64,000 bases of DNA from a bacterium (GCA_016932575.1 JAFGCO010000069.1:1-64000), one strand, 5' to 3'; counted from the first letter of the stretch, positions 47,228-56,450 are shown. A program made the numbers and translations. The notes: generated from the sequence alone by a model not told the origin.

Positions 47228-49927
47228 CTATCTCAACAGAATCATTTTTTTACGGATACAATTTTCTCCGAATTTCAATTGATAAAAATAAATGCCGCTG
47301 GGCAGTTCCCTGTGATCCTGATCTTTACCGTTCCAGATTGAACGATAGCTTCCCGATTCCTGTTCAGTATCAACCAGTGTGCAAATGTACCTCCCCAGAA
47401 TATCCAGAATGATCAATTGCACCTGTGAGTTACCGGATAATGAAGGAATTGAGTATTCGATGACGGTTTCGCTGTTAAAAGGATTGGGGTAATTGTCCGT
47501 CAGGGAAATCGCATCCGGCATGACATCGACATCCTGACCGGAACTGGAAATTTGAACGGGTATCTCTCCTTCATTCATATCGGCTAATTCAATGCGGACC
47601 GGAGGCGGCTCTTTAGGATTTTCACTTTCTGTATTGGTTTCGAAAATCAGATTGACCAGCCTCATTCTCCCGGACAGGAGCCGAATGCCTGCCAGTGACA
47701 CACGAATCCGGCCGTCCCTGACAAACGTCGCTGATTGAAAATCTTTGGTATCGGGTGTCAACCGGATGGTTTTCAGATTCAGGTCATTTAAATCATAATT
47801 CAGACGGAGGTCCATGGAGACCATCCCGGAAGCGTTTTCCAGAAAGACAGGCAAAAGGAACCGGGTTTCTTCGAGGGTCTCCGGTTTCCCGAAAGACAAT
47901 ACAGGCGTCCGGGAATGGTCCGGCCGGAGTGGTTTCTCAAGATGACTCTGGGATACGGGAAATTCTGAAAGGATATCGGCACAATATTGCAGAATCAGAG
48001 AGGCATCGAAGGATGAAACACTTCCGTTGCCGCTGACATCCGCTGCTGTCGAGTCCCGTTCCGCTTGTTTCCATTGATCCAATCCCACCGCATACCGGAG
48101 CACCAGAGAGGCATCATAGGAACGGATCTCATCGTTCCCGCTCACGTCCCCGTAAAGGGATCCGATAAAATCCTGATTCTGCCGATCGTCTGACAGATTG
48201 TGATAAGTATAACTGGCCGGTTGAAAAAAGAAGCCGGTTTTCTCCGGTTCCAGGCCATAATCCACCCCGGAAGGCAGGGCGCCAAATTCATAATTGCCAT
48301 CATTACCGGTCTGGGCGCTCTCCTCAGTGTCTCCTGCAAGGGTCATCACGACATTCTCCATGCCGGTTTGTCCCCCAAACCAGGTCACTGAACCCGCAAG
48401 GGATACCGATTCAACGATCGTGTATGTTCCTTCAATAATCGGGCTGGATATATACCCGTCCTTATATGCCCTGGCTTTTATGGTGTTTGTGCTGATGACA
48501 GACAGGGGCATCAGATAGGTGTCACTCTCCTCGGTGGGATCGGAGCCATCCAGGGTATATCGGATAACCGCGTCTTCTGTGCCGCATTGAATGGAGATGT
48601 TTTGAGATGCAGAATATGTTCCGGGAGCGGGCGAGAATACAGGGGCCAGGACCGTATCAGCCGGACCGAAAGCAACAATGTTGGCCCAGATGTCCCTGCC
48701 GGACCACCACGTGCTAAAGACTCGATTCCCGCACATGGCCACCGATGGATTTGTACCGCATTGTGTATTAGTGATCTGAAAATTCTCTCCCAGGGCCGTC
48801 CCGTTGATGGAATAGAGCTGGCCGTAGAGTTCAGAATCCTGAATCCATACCACCACAAATACAGAGTCATCTGCGGCCATGGCAGATCCGTTTAGATAAA
48901 GGGATGCTCCTTCATAGGGTGTGTTCACCTGAAAGGGCTCCCCCTGTCTCTGGGCGACATGGTTATACAGGCGGCACAAAATAGCCCTGCTTGATGTCAG
49001 GCTATTCTCCATGCCCCAGGACACGGCGAAATTGCCAGACTGGCTCATGGCGATCGCGGGATGGACCCGTCTGTGTTGCTCTGTTTCGTTATCGATACGG
49101 AAATTACCAAAAACCGCATCGCCGTTCGCTGTAAACCGCTGGCCGTAAATATAGGCATCGGGATGGTTGAGATAACTGTCTTGCCAGACAATAATATAGG
49201 TACCGCTCCGGCTCACGGCGATTTCTGTTTGTTGGACCCGTTCAAATTGAAAATCATTCACATAACGGCAGGGGGTCAACGGTGAAGCGTTTTCGTCATA
49301 AAGACGGGAATAAATATGACCATTTCCTTGCCAGGCAACCATGAATTGTCCATTGTCCCGAACGGCGATTGTGGGATTATAATTTTCATTCCCAGCCAAT
49401 TCATCCGTGACCTGAATGGTATTCCCTATTGGTACGCCCTCGTGAGTAAAACGCCTCACCCGAATATGATACGGATAGACCAGTTCATGGCCAATATTTT
49501 CTATCTCGCACCAGGTGATATAAAAATTTCCATCCTGGTCAAAATCGGCTTCGGCATGGTACCGGTGATGGGTTCCCGCATTTTCATTGATACAGAAATT
49601 CCCGCCAATGGCACAGCCGGCGCTGTCAAAGTATTGTGCATAAATTTCAAATTTTGACCATTCCTGAATGACCTGACGGTTATCGGGCCAAACGATAATG
49701 AAGTTGCCGTTATCATCTGCGGCAATACCCGGCTCCCAGCGTGTGACATCGGGGATCGGAGTGCTTACCACAAAGTCGGGCTTGATAACATGAACCGTGT
49801 ATGGGATTTCACTTTGAGAATGACTGAGATGCACCGTTTTTTCGGCGCTAATCCTTCCTGGAAGTAAGAGCAGAAATACAAAACAAAGTATCAGGCTTCG
49901 GGAGGCTATAATGAACGAGCGTCTCAT
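47228..49927 (-). CDS. Multidomain secreted protein: propeller, chitobiase-like, dockerin- and cohesin-like modules, sorting domain
   Basis: An 899-residue protein, first gene of the operon. Signal peptide 1-28. About 50-422 are propeller repeats of the form DDNGNFIIVWPDNRQ. About 424-505 are a chitobiase/hexosaminidase C-terminal-like module (VIRYTLDGSDPTEESDTY). About 510-585 are a carboxypeptidase-regulatory-like sandwich. About 590-655 are a dockerin-like pair: YGDVSGNDEIRSYDASLVLR and ADVSGNGSVSSFDASLILQY. About 670-805 are a cohesin-like domain (FLLPVFLENASGMVSMDL). The end is a sorting domain (DNYPNPFNSETVIEYSI). Its propeller repeats resemble those of the 62320-63858 protein. Confidence 0.82.
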   Translation of the reverse strand: MRRSFIIASRSLILCFVFLLLLPGRISAEKTVHLSHSQSEIPYTVHVIKPDFVVSTPIPDVTRWEPGIAADDNGNFIIVWPDNRQVIQEWSKFEIYAQYFDSAGCAIGGNFCINENAGTHHRYHAEADFDQDGNFYITWCEIENIGHELVYPYHIRVRRFTHEGVPIGNTIQVTDELAGNENYNPTIAVRDNGQFMVAWQGNGHIYSRLYDENASPLTPCRYVNDFQFERVQQTEIAVSRSGTYIIVWQDSYLNHPDAYIYGQRFTANGDAVFGNFRIDNETEQHRRVHPAIAMSQSGNFAVSWGMENSLTSSRAILCRLYNHVAQRQGEPFQVNTPYEGASLYLNGSAMAADDSVFVVVWIQDSELYGQLYSINGTALGENFQITNTQCGTNPSVAMCGNRVFSTWWSGRDIWANIVAFGPADTVLAPVFSPAPGTYSASQNISIQCGTEDAVIRYTLDGSDPTEESDTYLMPLSVISTNTIKARAYKDGYISSPIIEGTYTIVESVSLAGSVTWFGGQTGMENVVMTLAGDTEESAQTGNDGNYEFGALPSGVDYGLEPEKTGFFFQPASYTYHNLSDDRQNQDFIGSLYGDVSGNDEIRSYDASLVLRYAVGLDQWKQAERDSTAADVSGNGSVSSFDASLILQYCADILSEFPVSQSHLEKPLRPDHSRTPVLSFGKPETLEETRFLLPVFLENASGMVSMDLRLNYDLNDLNLKTIRLTPDTKDFQSATFVRDGRIRVSLAGIRLLSGRMRLVNLIFETNTESENPKEPPPVRIELADMNEGEIPVQISSSGQDVDVMPDAISLTDNYPNPFNSETVIEYSIPSLSGNSQVQLIILDILGRYICTLVDTEQESGSYRSIWNGKDQDHRELPSGIYFYQLKFGENCIRKKMILLR

Positions 49928-50432
49928 TATTTTATTATTTCCATGCCTGTATAATTAGAAAACGCATATTTTACCGGAATTTAAATACAGTTCTTAATCC
50001 TGACTTCTCAGGAGCTCGTGAGGATCAATGGTTATCCTTTTAAAGATTCCTGAACACCGCCGGTGAGGGCTCCTGGAAGCAAAAACAGCAACCTCTGCGA
50101 TAGAATTTCGAGCAGGAGTAAGAGGCCTGTTCAGATACGGCAATGGATACCGGAACCCGAGATTTGCAGACAGGTTTAGTCAGGGTTGTCATGGCTACTG
50201 ATAAAAATTATGTTAAAATATCATCAATTAAAAATTGAAAATCAAGGAAAAACCCGAAAAGAAAGTCAGTTGCATGGCGTGAAATCTTAGAATTGAAGCA
50301 GAAAATCATCATTTATTCCGTGAAAGAATGGTTATGATTAGGGGCAGAGCCCCCTTGTTCATCTGTCCGATGGCAGAATCCACAGACGATTAAATGGTTC
50401 GGTTTTATTTATATGAAAACAGCAATTATTAA
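49928..50432. other. Intergenic region, no gene seen
   Basis: This 505-base stretch has no supported open frame. The only structure noted is a small hairpin GGGGC-AGA-GCCCC near 50341-50353, close to the 3' end of the minus-strand gene that ends at 50433 on the far side. The promoter of the 47228-49927 gene should lie in its left part; I could not pick one with confidence. Confidence 0.5.
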
Positions 50433-50930
50433 TCACTCATTCCTAAATCGATGGATATAACCCCAATAGCCACTGGGAACAACAGGATCATGAGCAAGGT
50501 TGCCAACGTCATCTCTCCATGGCCGCGAAAGCCCAATTTCAAGAAAGAATCCCTTGTAATTAATACTATATGCGATACCCGTTGCCCCATACTTATAATC
50601 TGCGCCTGGATCACTACCAGCGACCCAGCTTGTTAACAGGTTGATACTATGCTGCACTTTCTCTGAGTCATATAATCCATAGCCGATATTGAGATGAAAC
50701 TCGTGATGATCCTTTTTTAAATACATACCTGTGAATCGAAGTCCTGTTCGGCCCCACCAATAACCTATGCTAGGATGTATAATTAGTAAAGATGTAGTAA
50801 TCCCCAATTCCGGGTATGACAGTTGGTCTTTCTCTTCGGCCCTGATATGGCTCACCCAAAAAATAGACAAAGCCGTAAAAGCTGATAATGCTGTTCTGGT
50901 CATTTTGGATCTTGTAAAATGAACAAGCAT
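50433..50930 (-). CDS. Small exported protein of unknown function
   Basis: A 165-residue protein with AAGGAG 8 bases before the ATG. The N-terminus (MTRTALSAFTALSIFWVSHIRA after a short lead) is a signal peptide. The mature part alternates aromatic and polar residues (SIGYWWGRTGLRFTGMYLKK, EFHLNIGYGLYD, YSINYKGFFLEIGLS), suggesting a small outer-membrane beta-barrel or a related sandwich, and ends in GYWGYIHRFRNE. I do not recognise the family. It stands alone between two long non-coding stretches. Confidence 0.65.
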   Translation of the reverse strand: MLVHFTRSKMTRTALSAFTALSIFWVSHIRAEEKDQLSYPELGITTSLLIIHPSIGYWWGRTGLRFTGMYLKKDHHEFHLNIGYGLYDSEKVQHSINLLTSWVAGSDPGADYKYGATGIAYSINYKGFFLEIGLSRPWRDDVGNLAHDPVVPSGYWGYIHRFRNE

Positions 50931-51511
50931 AACAGATTCTCCTTTTCAATGGCAAATTACATGTTTAATAACTATCAACCATAGCCCTCAGAAAATTATC
51001 TGTATATCACCAAACTCGAAGATCAGTGGTTTCAAACGTAATAATAAGTTAACGTTGAAAACGAAATCCCACAAAAGGCCAAATGATTAATTAAACGTAT
51101 GCATTTGAAATTTATGATCATCCTGGGTTTCCTGACCCAGGACGTGACTCTATGGGGCTCCCACCCCATAATTAAACAGGCTGTCCAATAATGAAGTGTC
51201 ATCTATATATATTCGATATCCTGTCATCATCTTCTCTTTATGTTTGGTGGATTATGAAACCCGCTCGGTCTGCGTCGCGGGTAAGATACCCGGAACGATA
51301 GTAAATTTATTGACTAACAAAAACGCTAACCTTACAACTGAGCAACGCGATGCCAAATAAACCATTATTTTTTTGAGAAAGAAAGCAAAGAGCATCTGCC
51401 CCCAGTGCGTGAAACTGAAAGGGCTCAGCCCTCTCCAAACAGACAATGTTTGTGAATGTTTTCGTTCAGCCCTACTAGATTGATGCCGTTAATAGTAAAT
51501 CCTTGGGGAAA
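50931..51511. other. Non-coding stretch with several small hairpins
   Basis: Holds no supported gene; a 64-codon frame at 51252-51446 lacks coding character. Two adjacent hairpins are clear: CCTGGGT (51122-51128) with ACCCAGG (51135-51141), and ATGGGG (51152-51157) with CCCCAT (51164-51169). A third, GGGCT-C-AGCCC, lies near 51420. At 51280-51299 GGTAAGATACCCGGAACGAT resembles a site at 41994-42013 (16 of 20). Together these look like fragments of dispersed repeats. Confidence 0.5.
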
Positions 51512-52402
51512 TTAGTCTGTACAACTCACTTTTCGTTTTATCGGTTCCCACTGCTTAAATGTCCAAAAAGGATTTCGCTGTTGCATTTTAGGGATAAAAG
51601 AAACGTAAAATTCAATCTCAAAATCACCACCATTAAATGTCTGAACATCAAAATAATTTTTCACATTAGGGGCTTCAACTGAGGCTGTAACTGTGTATTC
51701 ACCGTTTATAACTTCGATTGATGCTTTCTCATCAGATTGATAGACTATTTTAAAAGTATCAACTCCCACAAACCAGATTGATAATTCATATTTTGTGTCA
51801 TTATGAATATTTAAAATCGCATAACATCTGTCGTGCTGTGCTACTGGTTCCCCTAAAAAGTTACTCTCTCTTGCTGATTTCGTTTTATCTTCGAATTCTA
51901 GCAGGGTAATTTTCTTTCCTGCATCCTTAGCATAAATACTTTCTGGATATTTCTTAATAAATATTAAATAAGATTGAATTGTATTAAGCTGATTTGCTTT
52001 TTCCCAGTCTTCTTCCATTTTAATATCGTAAATTAAACTATCAGTTTCGAATTTATGTATCTTTTCTGTATCAATTTTAGAAAATTCCTCAAGCAGATTT
52101 ACTTTATATTTATTCGTAATAGTGTCTTCCAGCACTTTCGTTTTGACCTTTAGCCATTCGGCCTCAATTCTTAAGCTGTCAAGTAATTCGATTGCGTTTG
52201 GCAGAAATGACAAGCTGAGTTTTTCGCCTTCGTAGATGATTTGTATAATTCGTGATGTATCATTAATTGCCGGGTTAGCTCTAAGTTTCTCAAACTCTTG
52301 AGATATGGTTTCTACTTGCATCTTTCTCTGTTTATATTGCCAATAATAGAAAATTGTAACTACTAAAAGTATAACTGCAATTATTATTGCTGTTTTCTTC
52401 AT
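51512..52402 (-). CDS. Membrane-anchored protein of unknown function
   Basis: A protein of about 296 residues. Start ATG 52402 has GGGAGAGGA upstream; the frame extends to 52513 but that part lies in a repeat. One N-terminal transmembrane helix (TAIIIAVILLVVTIFYYW) is followed by a helical, Lys/Glu-rich region (about 25-170) that may form a coiled coil and contains SYLIFIKKYPESIYAKDA, a tetratricopeptide-like stretch. The C-terminal part is a beta domain (YAILNIHNDTKYELSIWFVG). I do not recognise the family. The base composition is AT-rich, and the promoter region is next to a palindromic element at 52480-52668. Confidence 0.62.
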   Translation of the reverse strand: MKKTAIIIAVILLVVTIFYYWQYKQRKMQVETISQEFEKLRANPAINDTSRIIQIIYEGEKLSLSFLPNAIELLDSLRIEAEWLKVKTKVLEDTITNKYKVNLLEEFSKIDTEKIHKFETDSLIYDIKMEEDWEKANQLNTIQSYLIFIKKYPESIYAKDAGKKITLLEFEDKTKSARESNFLGEPVAQHDRCYAILNIHNDTKYELSIWFVGVDTFKIVYQSDEKASIEVINGEYTVTASVEAPNVKNYFDVQTFNGGDFEIEFYVSFIPKMQQRNPFWTFKQWEPIKRKVSCTD

Positions 52403-52479
52403 TGGTCCTCTCCCTAATATTAATACTGTTTTTAATCTGAATTTAGATAAGTACTCAAATATTTTACCTCGTTCACAGA

Positions 52480-52668
52480 CTTTGAGACTGTGTGAAAACA
52501 AAAAAATATGCATACTCTATGTCATTTCGAGCCCTTCGGCAATCTCAGGATAAACTCCGCGAGAAATCTTACTAACTTATTGTTATAAAAAGGATTATAA
52601 GATTTCTCATCCCGCTTCGCAGAATTCGAAATGACACACAATACTGTGTTTTCACACAAACTCTAAAG
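52480..52668. repeat. Nested palindromic MITE-like element
   Basis: Three nested inverted repeats share one centre. Outer arms 52480-52500 and 52647-52668 share GTGTGAAAACA / TGTTTTCACAC, with partly matching flanks. Middle arms are GTCATTTCGA (52521-52530) and TCGAAATGAC (52626-52635), perfect. Inner arms are GAGAAATCTT (52561-52570) and AAGATTTCTC (52599-52608), perfect. The whole 189 bases could fold into one long hairpin. There is no coding capacity. The inner consensus resembles a dispersed repeat (TCATTTCGAnnnnnGAGAAATCT) I recall from Bacteroidota-like genomes. Confidence 0.7.
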
Positions 52669-52840
52669 ACACGTGCCACACGATATCTATTGGATTATGT
52701 CACTCATCCAGGGCACCCGGCGCACAGGGACACTTTTTTCTCTTGACTTTTTAGGACAAATATGTGTTATGTTGCAATGATGTAAATATTATGAATACAA
52801 AACACAAATAAAAATCCTATAATATTTTATTTTTACAAGC

Positions 52841-55111
52841 TTACCTAAGTAGGATCATTTTAATTACTTCAACCGTACCTTCTTTATACATTTTACAAAA
52901 GTAAATTCCTGATGAAACCTCATTTTTATTTTCACCTGTTCCGTTCCATGTAATCTTATATTTTCCTGCTGGTTGTTCTTCATTCACTAATACTTTTACT
53001 TGACGGCCAATGATATCAGTTATATGTATAAAAACATGTCCTTTACTCATAACAGTAAAGTCTAAAAATGTTTGGATATTAAATGGATTCGGATAGTTAT
53101 GATTAAGTTGGAAATCATGACCCTCTGATAACTGTCTATAATTTTCATCCTGAACCCGAGAATCGAGACCATCAAGCCAGTTCATTTTTGTTAAATACAA
53201 TCCACACCGTAAAATGCCTGCGCGGCTAATGAACCAATCCCCATCTTTATCATGAATTATTTCTGGAGCATGTACAGGAATGTGACCTGCAAAATCTGAG
53301 TTTTCCCAATGATTCCAATGTGTTGATCGAAAAACATCTGTACCATCATAACCTGGATGTTCCCAATCTGGCAACACATCTGTAGGATGATCATATGGAC
53401 GAGGTCCAATAAATAAATAATAATAATCACCGCGTTGAACCACGAAGGGAGATTCTGTAGGCCCCCATCCAGCGCCTACATGAAAATCCGTATAAGCGAT
53501 TTCTCTGTCGCTCCAGTTGATCAAATCTTCACTGCTGCGATAGGCAACTACATAATGTCCACCGTCTGGAGCTTCCGTTGCCGTATAATACATGACCCAT
53601 TTATTTATCTCTGCACACCATATTACCATAGGATCTCTCGCTTGAAATCCATCCCTAAAAAGAATTTCTGGTTCTGACCATTCGTTAAGATCATCTGATG
53701 TTCGAAGCACAATGGCATAGCTTTCCATAGCTCCCCCGCCGCAATAAAACATGTAGAAGGTGTCTTCATTTTGAAGCACATGCGGCGCCCAGAGTAGTTT
53801 TCCATCGATTAACTCCTCATAAAATGGCGGAGCAAGTTCTTGCCATGACTTCTGATTTAAACTGGTTGCAGCTGCATGACCAAAATAGTTGACTATAGTC
53901 GAATCGCCTGATCCCGGATCAGGCCAGACAATGCCAAACATATGCCAGTCGTCATCTTTCCCCTGGATAAAACAATGATCATTCACATGCCAGTTATTAT
54001 GGCTTGTTTTATAAATGGGAGCTTGAGGGAAATCTTCAACAGTAAATAATGGTTGATCCATTGAACGCAAAGGATATTCACCAGCCCAATGGCGCCCTGG
54101 TTTCAGCTGCCAGTTATGAAAAAGAATGTCATTTATGTCCAAATAAAAGGTTTCAAGACATCCAATTGTATTTTGTATCGCTGTTATACTCTTTGCCGAC
54201 CAGCCAAACTGCTTCCCCACAACCCAACCGCTGCTTGGGGCGACCTGCCATTTATGATGAATTATATTGTCTAAATCAGTATAAAACACCTCCATCCGAC
54301 CATCATGATTTTTCTCAACAGTGACACATTGAGCCTGTTCTGCAAATACAGCATGATCATCCCAACCACTATTGGGCGCAACCTGCCATTTATGATGAAG
54401 GATATTATCGTTACTAACCGAAAACACTTCGAGCCTTCCATCGGCGTTACGTGAGACGGCAATGTGTTTAGCGGTACCCGCGAAAGGATTCTCTTCAGAC
54501 CAGTCACCGCCAGCAGCGTTCTGCCATTTGTTGAGCAAAGCATTCTCTGTTCCCGAGTAAAACAGTTCAAGCCTGCCGTCCTTATTTTGACCGACGGCAA
54601 ACGCATTGGCGTATTCAGCTAATGTTGTCTTTTCTGACCATTCTCTATCTGGTAAAGTCTGCTCTCGATGATACAGGATATTTTCAACATCAGTAAAGAA
54701 TAAATGAAGATATCCATTATCATCACAAAATAATGTAACAGCTTTGACCTGATTTTCTATTTCAACAGGTTCTAACCACCCATTATTTGGAGCGCTTTGT
54801 TTTTTATGAAATAACCGGTTGTCCTGTCCAATAATGAAAACATTAAGACAACCATCCAAATCCCGCCCTGTCACAACGCTTTTAGTCGAAGTAAAACAAA
54901 CCGCTTCATCAGACCATTCGCCTCCCAATGATTTTTGCCATCGTTGGTAACAAACCTGATCTGTTTTAATATAAAACAATTCAAGTCGGCCATCAGCATT
55001 TTGTGCTGCATCGATAACAGGGAGCACAGGTTTTGATGCGTGAAGCAAATTAAAAGCAAACAACAATATAGTGATTGTCAAAATTTGTCTTTTTGCTTTT
55101 CCTTTGAGCAA
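52841..55111 (-). CDS. Secreted PLL-lectin-like propeller fused to a GH43-like hydrolase, with sorting domain
   Basis: A 756-residue protein; start TTG 55111 with AGGA 5 bases upstream. After the signal peptide, about 25-350 are six to seven repeats of the form GRLELFYSGTENALLNKWQ, as in the PLL/tectonin-like fucose-binding lectins. About 355-650 form a five-bladed GH43/GH32-clan fold: NDHCFIQ (possible base Asp), ARDPMVIWC (transition-state Asp) and GPTESPFVV (possible acid Glu). The end is a sorting domain (NYPNPFNIQTFLDFTV to KMILLR). A lectin next to a glycosidase in one chain suggests a glycan-targeted enzyme; the linkage is unknown. Confidence 0.78.
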   Translation of the reverse strand: MLKGKAKRQILTITILLFAFNLLHASKPVLPVIDAAQNADGRLELFYIKTDQVCYQRWQKSLGGEWSDEAVCFTSTKSVVTGRDLDGCLNVFIIGQDNRLFHKKQSAPNNGWLEPVEIENQVKAVTLFCDDNGYLHLFFTDVENILYHREQTLPDREWSEKTTLAEYANAFAVGQNKDGRLELFYSGTENALLNKWQNAAGGDWSEENPFAGTAKHIAVSRNADGRLEVFSVSNDNILHHKWQVAPNSGWDDHAVFAEQAQCVTVEKNHDGRMEVFYTDLDNIIHHKWQVAPSSGWVVGKQFGWSAKSITAIQNTIGCLETFYLDINDILFHNWQLKPGRHWAGEYPLRSMDQPLFTVEDFPQAPIYKTSHNNWHVNDHCFIQGKDDDWHMFGIVWPDPGSGDSTIVNYFGHAAATSLNQKSWQELAPPFYEELIDGKLLWAPHVLQNEDTFYMFYCGGGAMESYAIVLRTSDDLNEWSEPEILFRDGFQARDPMVIWCAEINKWVMYYTATEAPDGGHYVVAYRSSEDLINWSDREIAYTDFHVGAGWGPTESPFVVQRGDYYYLFIGPRPYDHPTDVLPDWEHPGYDGTDVFRSTHWNHWENSDFAGHIPVHAPEIIHDKDGDWFISRAGILRCGLYLTKMNWLDGLDSRVQDENYRQLSEGHDFQLNHNYPNPFNIQTFLDFTVMSKGHVFIHITDIIGRQVKVLVNEEQPAGKYKITWNGTGENKNEVSSGIYFCKMYKEGTVEVIKMILLR

Positions 55112-55405
55112 TTTTTCCTACCTATAATAATATATTTACTTGTGTGATATTTAACATATTTTACAACACAATTATTTCTATGTTCATTATATTCCAACGT
55201 CGCGGCTCAGTGCGTTTAAACCCAACCGCAAACTTACCCTGAAAATGTGATTCCACATAACTTTAAAATCTCGAAAATCTTCACGGGTTTAAATCCACTG
55301 CAGCCGCCTAGTTATACCGTTTAATTTGTCACATTATTAAATACCAATTTAAATTTTTCATTAATGATTTTCCTGTAAATTTTCCAAAATCTATTAAGAA
55401 TTCCT

Positions 55406-55783
55406 TTATAGATCAAAATTGCCAGAAGCTTCAGGTTGATACAGTATTTCCAATACTTTAATTCGGAGTACGCCGCTTGGTACTGGCCATTCAATAACAT
55501 CGCCTACTTTATAACCTATAAGTGCAATTCCCATTGGGGCATAAATGGATATTTTATTTTTATAAATATCAGCATTTTCTGGAAATACCAAAGTATATAT
55601 CATTTCCTCACCAGAATCCAAATCTTTAAGTTTAAACTTGGAATTCATGGTGATCACGTCATCAGGAATATCTTTCGGATCGACTACTTTTGCTCTGTTT
55701 AATTCCTTACGAAGATCATCGTTGATAAAACTTTTCAGTCGGGTTTTATCATATTTTGTAATAATAATGGATTTTTTTGCCAT
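55406..55783 (-). CDS. rnk: Rnk/GreA-C-terminal-domain protein
   Basis: A 125-residue cytosolic protein similar to nucleoside diphosphate kinase regulator Rnk: a short N-terminal helical part (SIIITKYDKTRLKSFI) and a GreA/GreB C-terminal FKBP-like fold (FKLKDLDSGEEMIYTLVFPE, YAPMGIALIGYKVGDVIEW). These bind RNA polymerase near the secondary channel in known members. AAGGGA lies 8 bases before the ATG. Its start codon is only about 30 bases downstream of the end of a group II intron remnant on the same strand, so the natural promoter may have been replaced. Confidence 0.85.
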   Translation of the reverse strand: MAKKSIIITKYDKTRLKSFINDDLRKELNRAKVVDPKDIPDDVITMNSKFKLKDLDSGEEMIYTLVFPENADIYKNKISIYAPMGIALIGYKVGDVIEWPVPSGVLRIKVLEILYQPEASGNFDL

Positions 55784-55814
55784 GATATTATTCCCTTAAC
55801 TTATTTTTTATTAC

Positions 55815-55985
55815 GGTCCGGGTAGGTCACCGGCCTTACGGCCGGATTCCCCCCTCAGAACTGTATGCGATAGTTACCCATCATACAGCTCAAGCATCTC
55901 AAAAGAACCATTGTTAGTAGGCCCCGCAGCCAACCTTTGACTGCTTCACGATACTGGTAGACTGTCATTGTGTTCGGCCCGGATA
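55815..55985 (-). mobile_element. Group II intron remnant: domains V and VI without reverse transcriptase
   Basis: On the minus strand, 55891-55858 is a 34-nt domain V: lower arms GAGCTGTAT and ATACAGTTC (9 bp with one G.U), upper arms GATGG and CTATC, a GTAA tetraloop and a 2-base GC bulge on the 3' side, with the AGC catalytic triad. Downstream, 55845-55830 (CCGGCC-GTAA-GGCCGG) is a domain VI hairpin, and the sequence ends near GACCTACCCG. About 90 bases upstream (to roughly 55985) also look intron-derived. No reverse transcriptase frame exists in the window, so this is a truncated copy. The 5' boundary is approximate. Confidence 0.75.
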
Positions 55986-56067
55986 ATCACACGCATTCCT
56001 GAAATCGTGTGGGGAAGAAAGATTTTTCTTTTTTACAAATTTGCCAAAGTTAAGTTATTTAAGATAT

Positions 56068-56415
56068 CGCCGCGAACTTGGGGCTTGTCCCGTGAGATAA
56101 TTAAATATTTCATTTTATCAAAGATCATTCCTGTTGTTTCTTTATCTCACGGGATAAAGGAAGGGCCAGCGCGACATTCGCGGCGTACCCTTTTCTGGCG
56201 TTCGTGGCAGAATGTTTTCGTCTTTTTCTTTGGGTGGTTTGGGCTCCTTTATCCCAATCCTGATACCTTGTATCCCTTACCGCATGGCAGCGCTTCTATA
56301 GGCCATGCGCCTTTCTTTATCCAATATCTTTAAATCATTTTATTTTATCTTTTAATATCCTTTTTCCGTTTTTGGAGTGGGGTATTTTACTCTGAAAATG
56401 TGGTACGCCGCGAAT
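56068..56415. repeat. Non-coding island of nested inverted repeats
   Basis: Two inverted structures share an arm. (1) CGCCGCGAA (56068-56076) and GTCCCGTGAGATAA (56087-56100) pair with TTATCTCACGGGA (56142-56154) and TTCGCGGCG (56177-56185). (2) ATTCGCGGCGTAC (56176-56188) pairs perfectly over 13 bases with GTACGCCGCGAAT (56403-56415). A further perfect hairpin, CGCATGGC (56281-56288) with GCCATGCG (56302-56309), lies inside. Open frames here (56 to 121 codons) look spurious. This resembles a decayed MITE or IS end pair. Confidence 0.6.
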
Positions 56416-56450
56416 ATAATATTATACCGAAAAAATCCCCTTCAAAATGT

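Noticed and set aside
43304-49927. A true cellulosome gene cluster
   Set aside because: No scaffoldin with many cohesins and no dockerin-bearing cellulases; cohesin/dockerin-like modules occur widely outside cellulosomes.
51252-51446. 64-codon minus-strand frame in the non-coding stretch
   Set aside because: No Shine-Dalgarno site and low-complexity Phe/Leu/Val composition; it overlaps repeat-like DNA.
52743-52772. Plus-strand TTGACT promoter-like sequence
   Set aside because: No good -10 box at 16-18 bases and no plus-strand gene downstream; likely chance.
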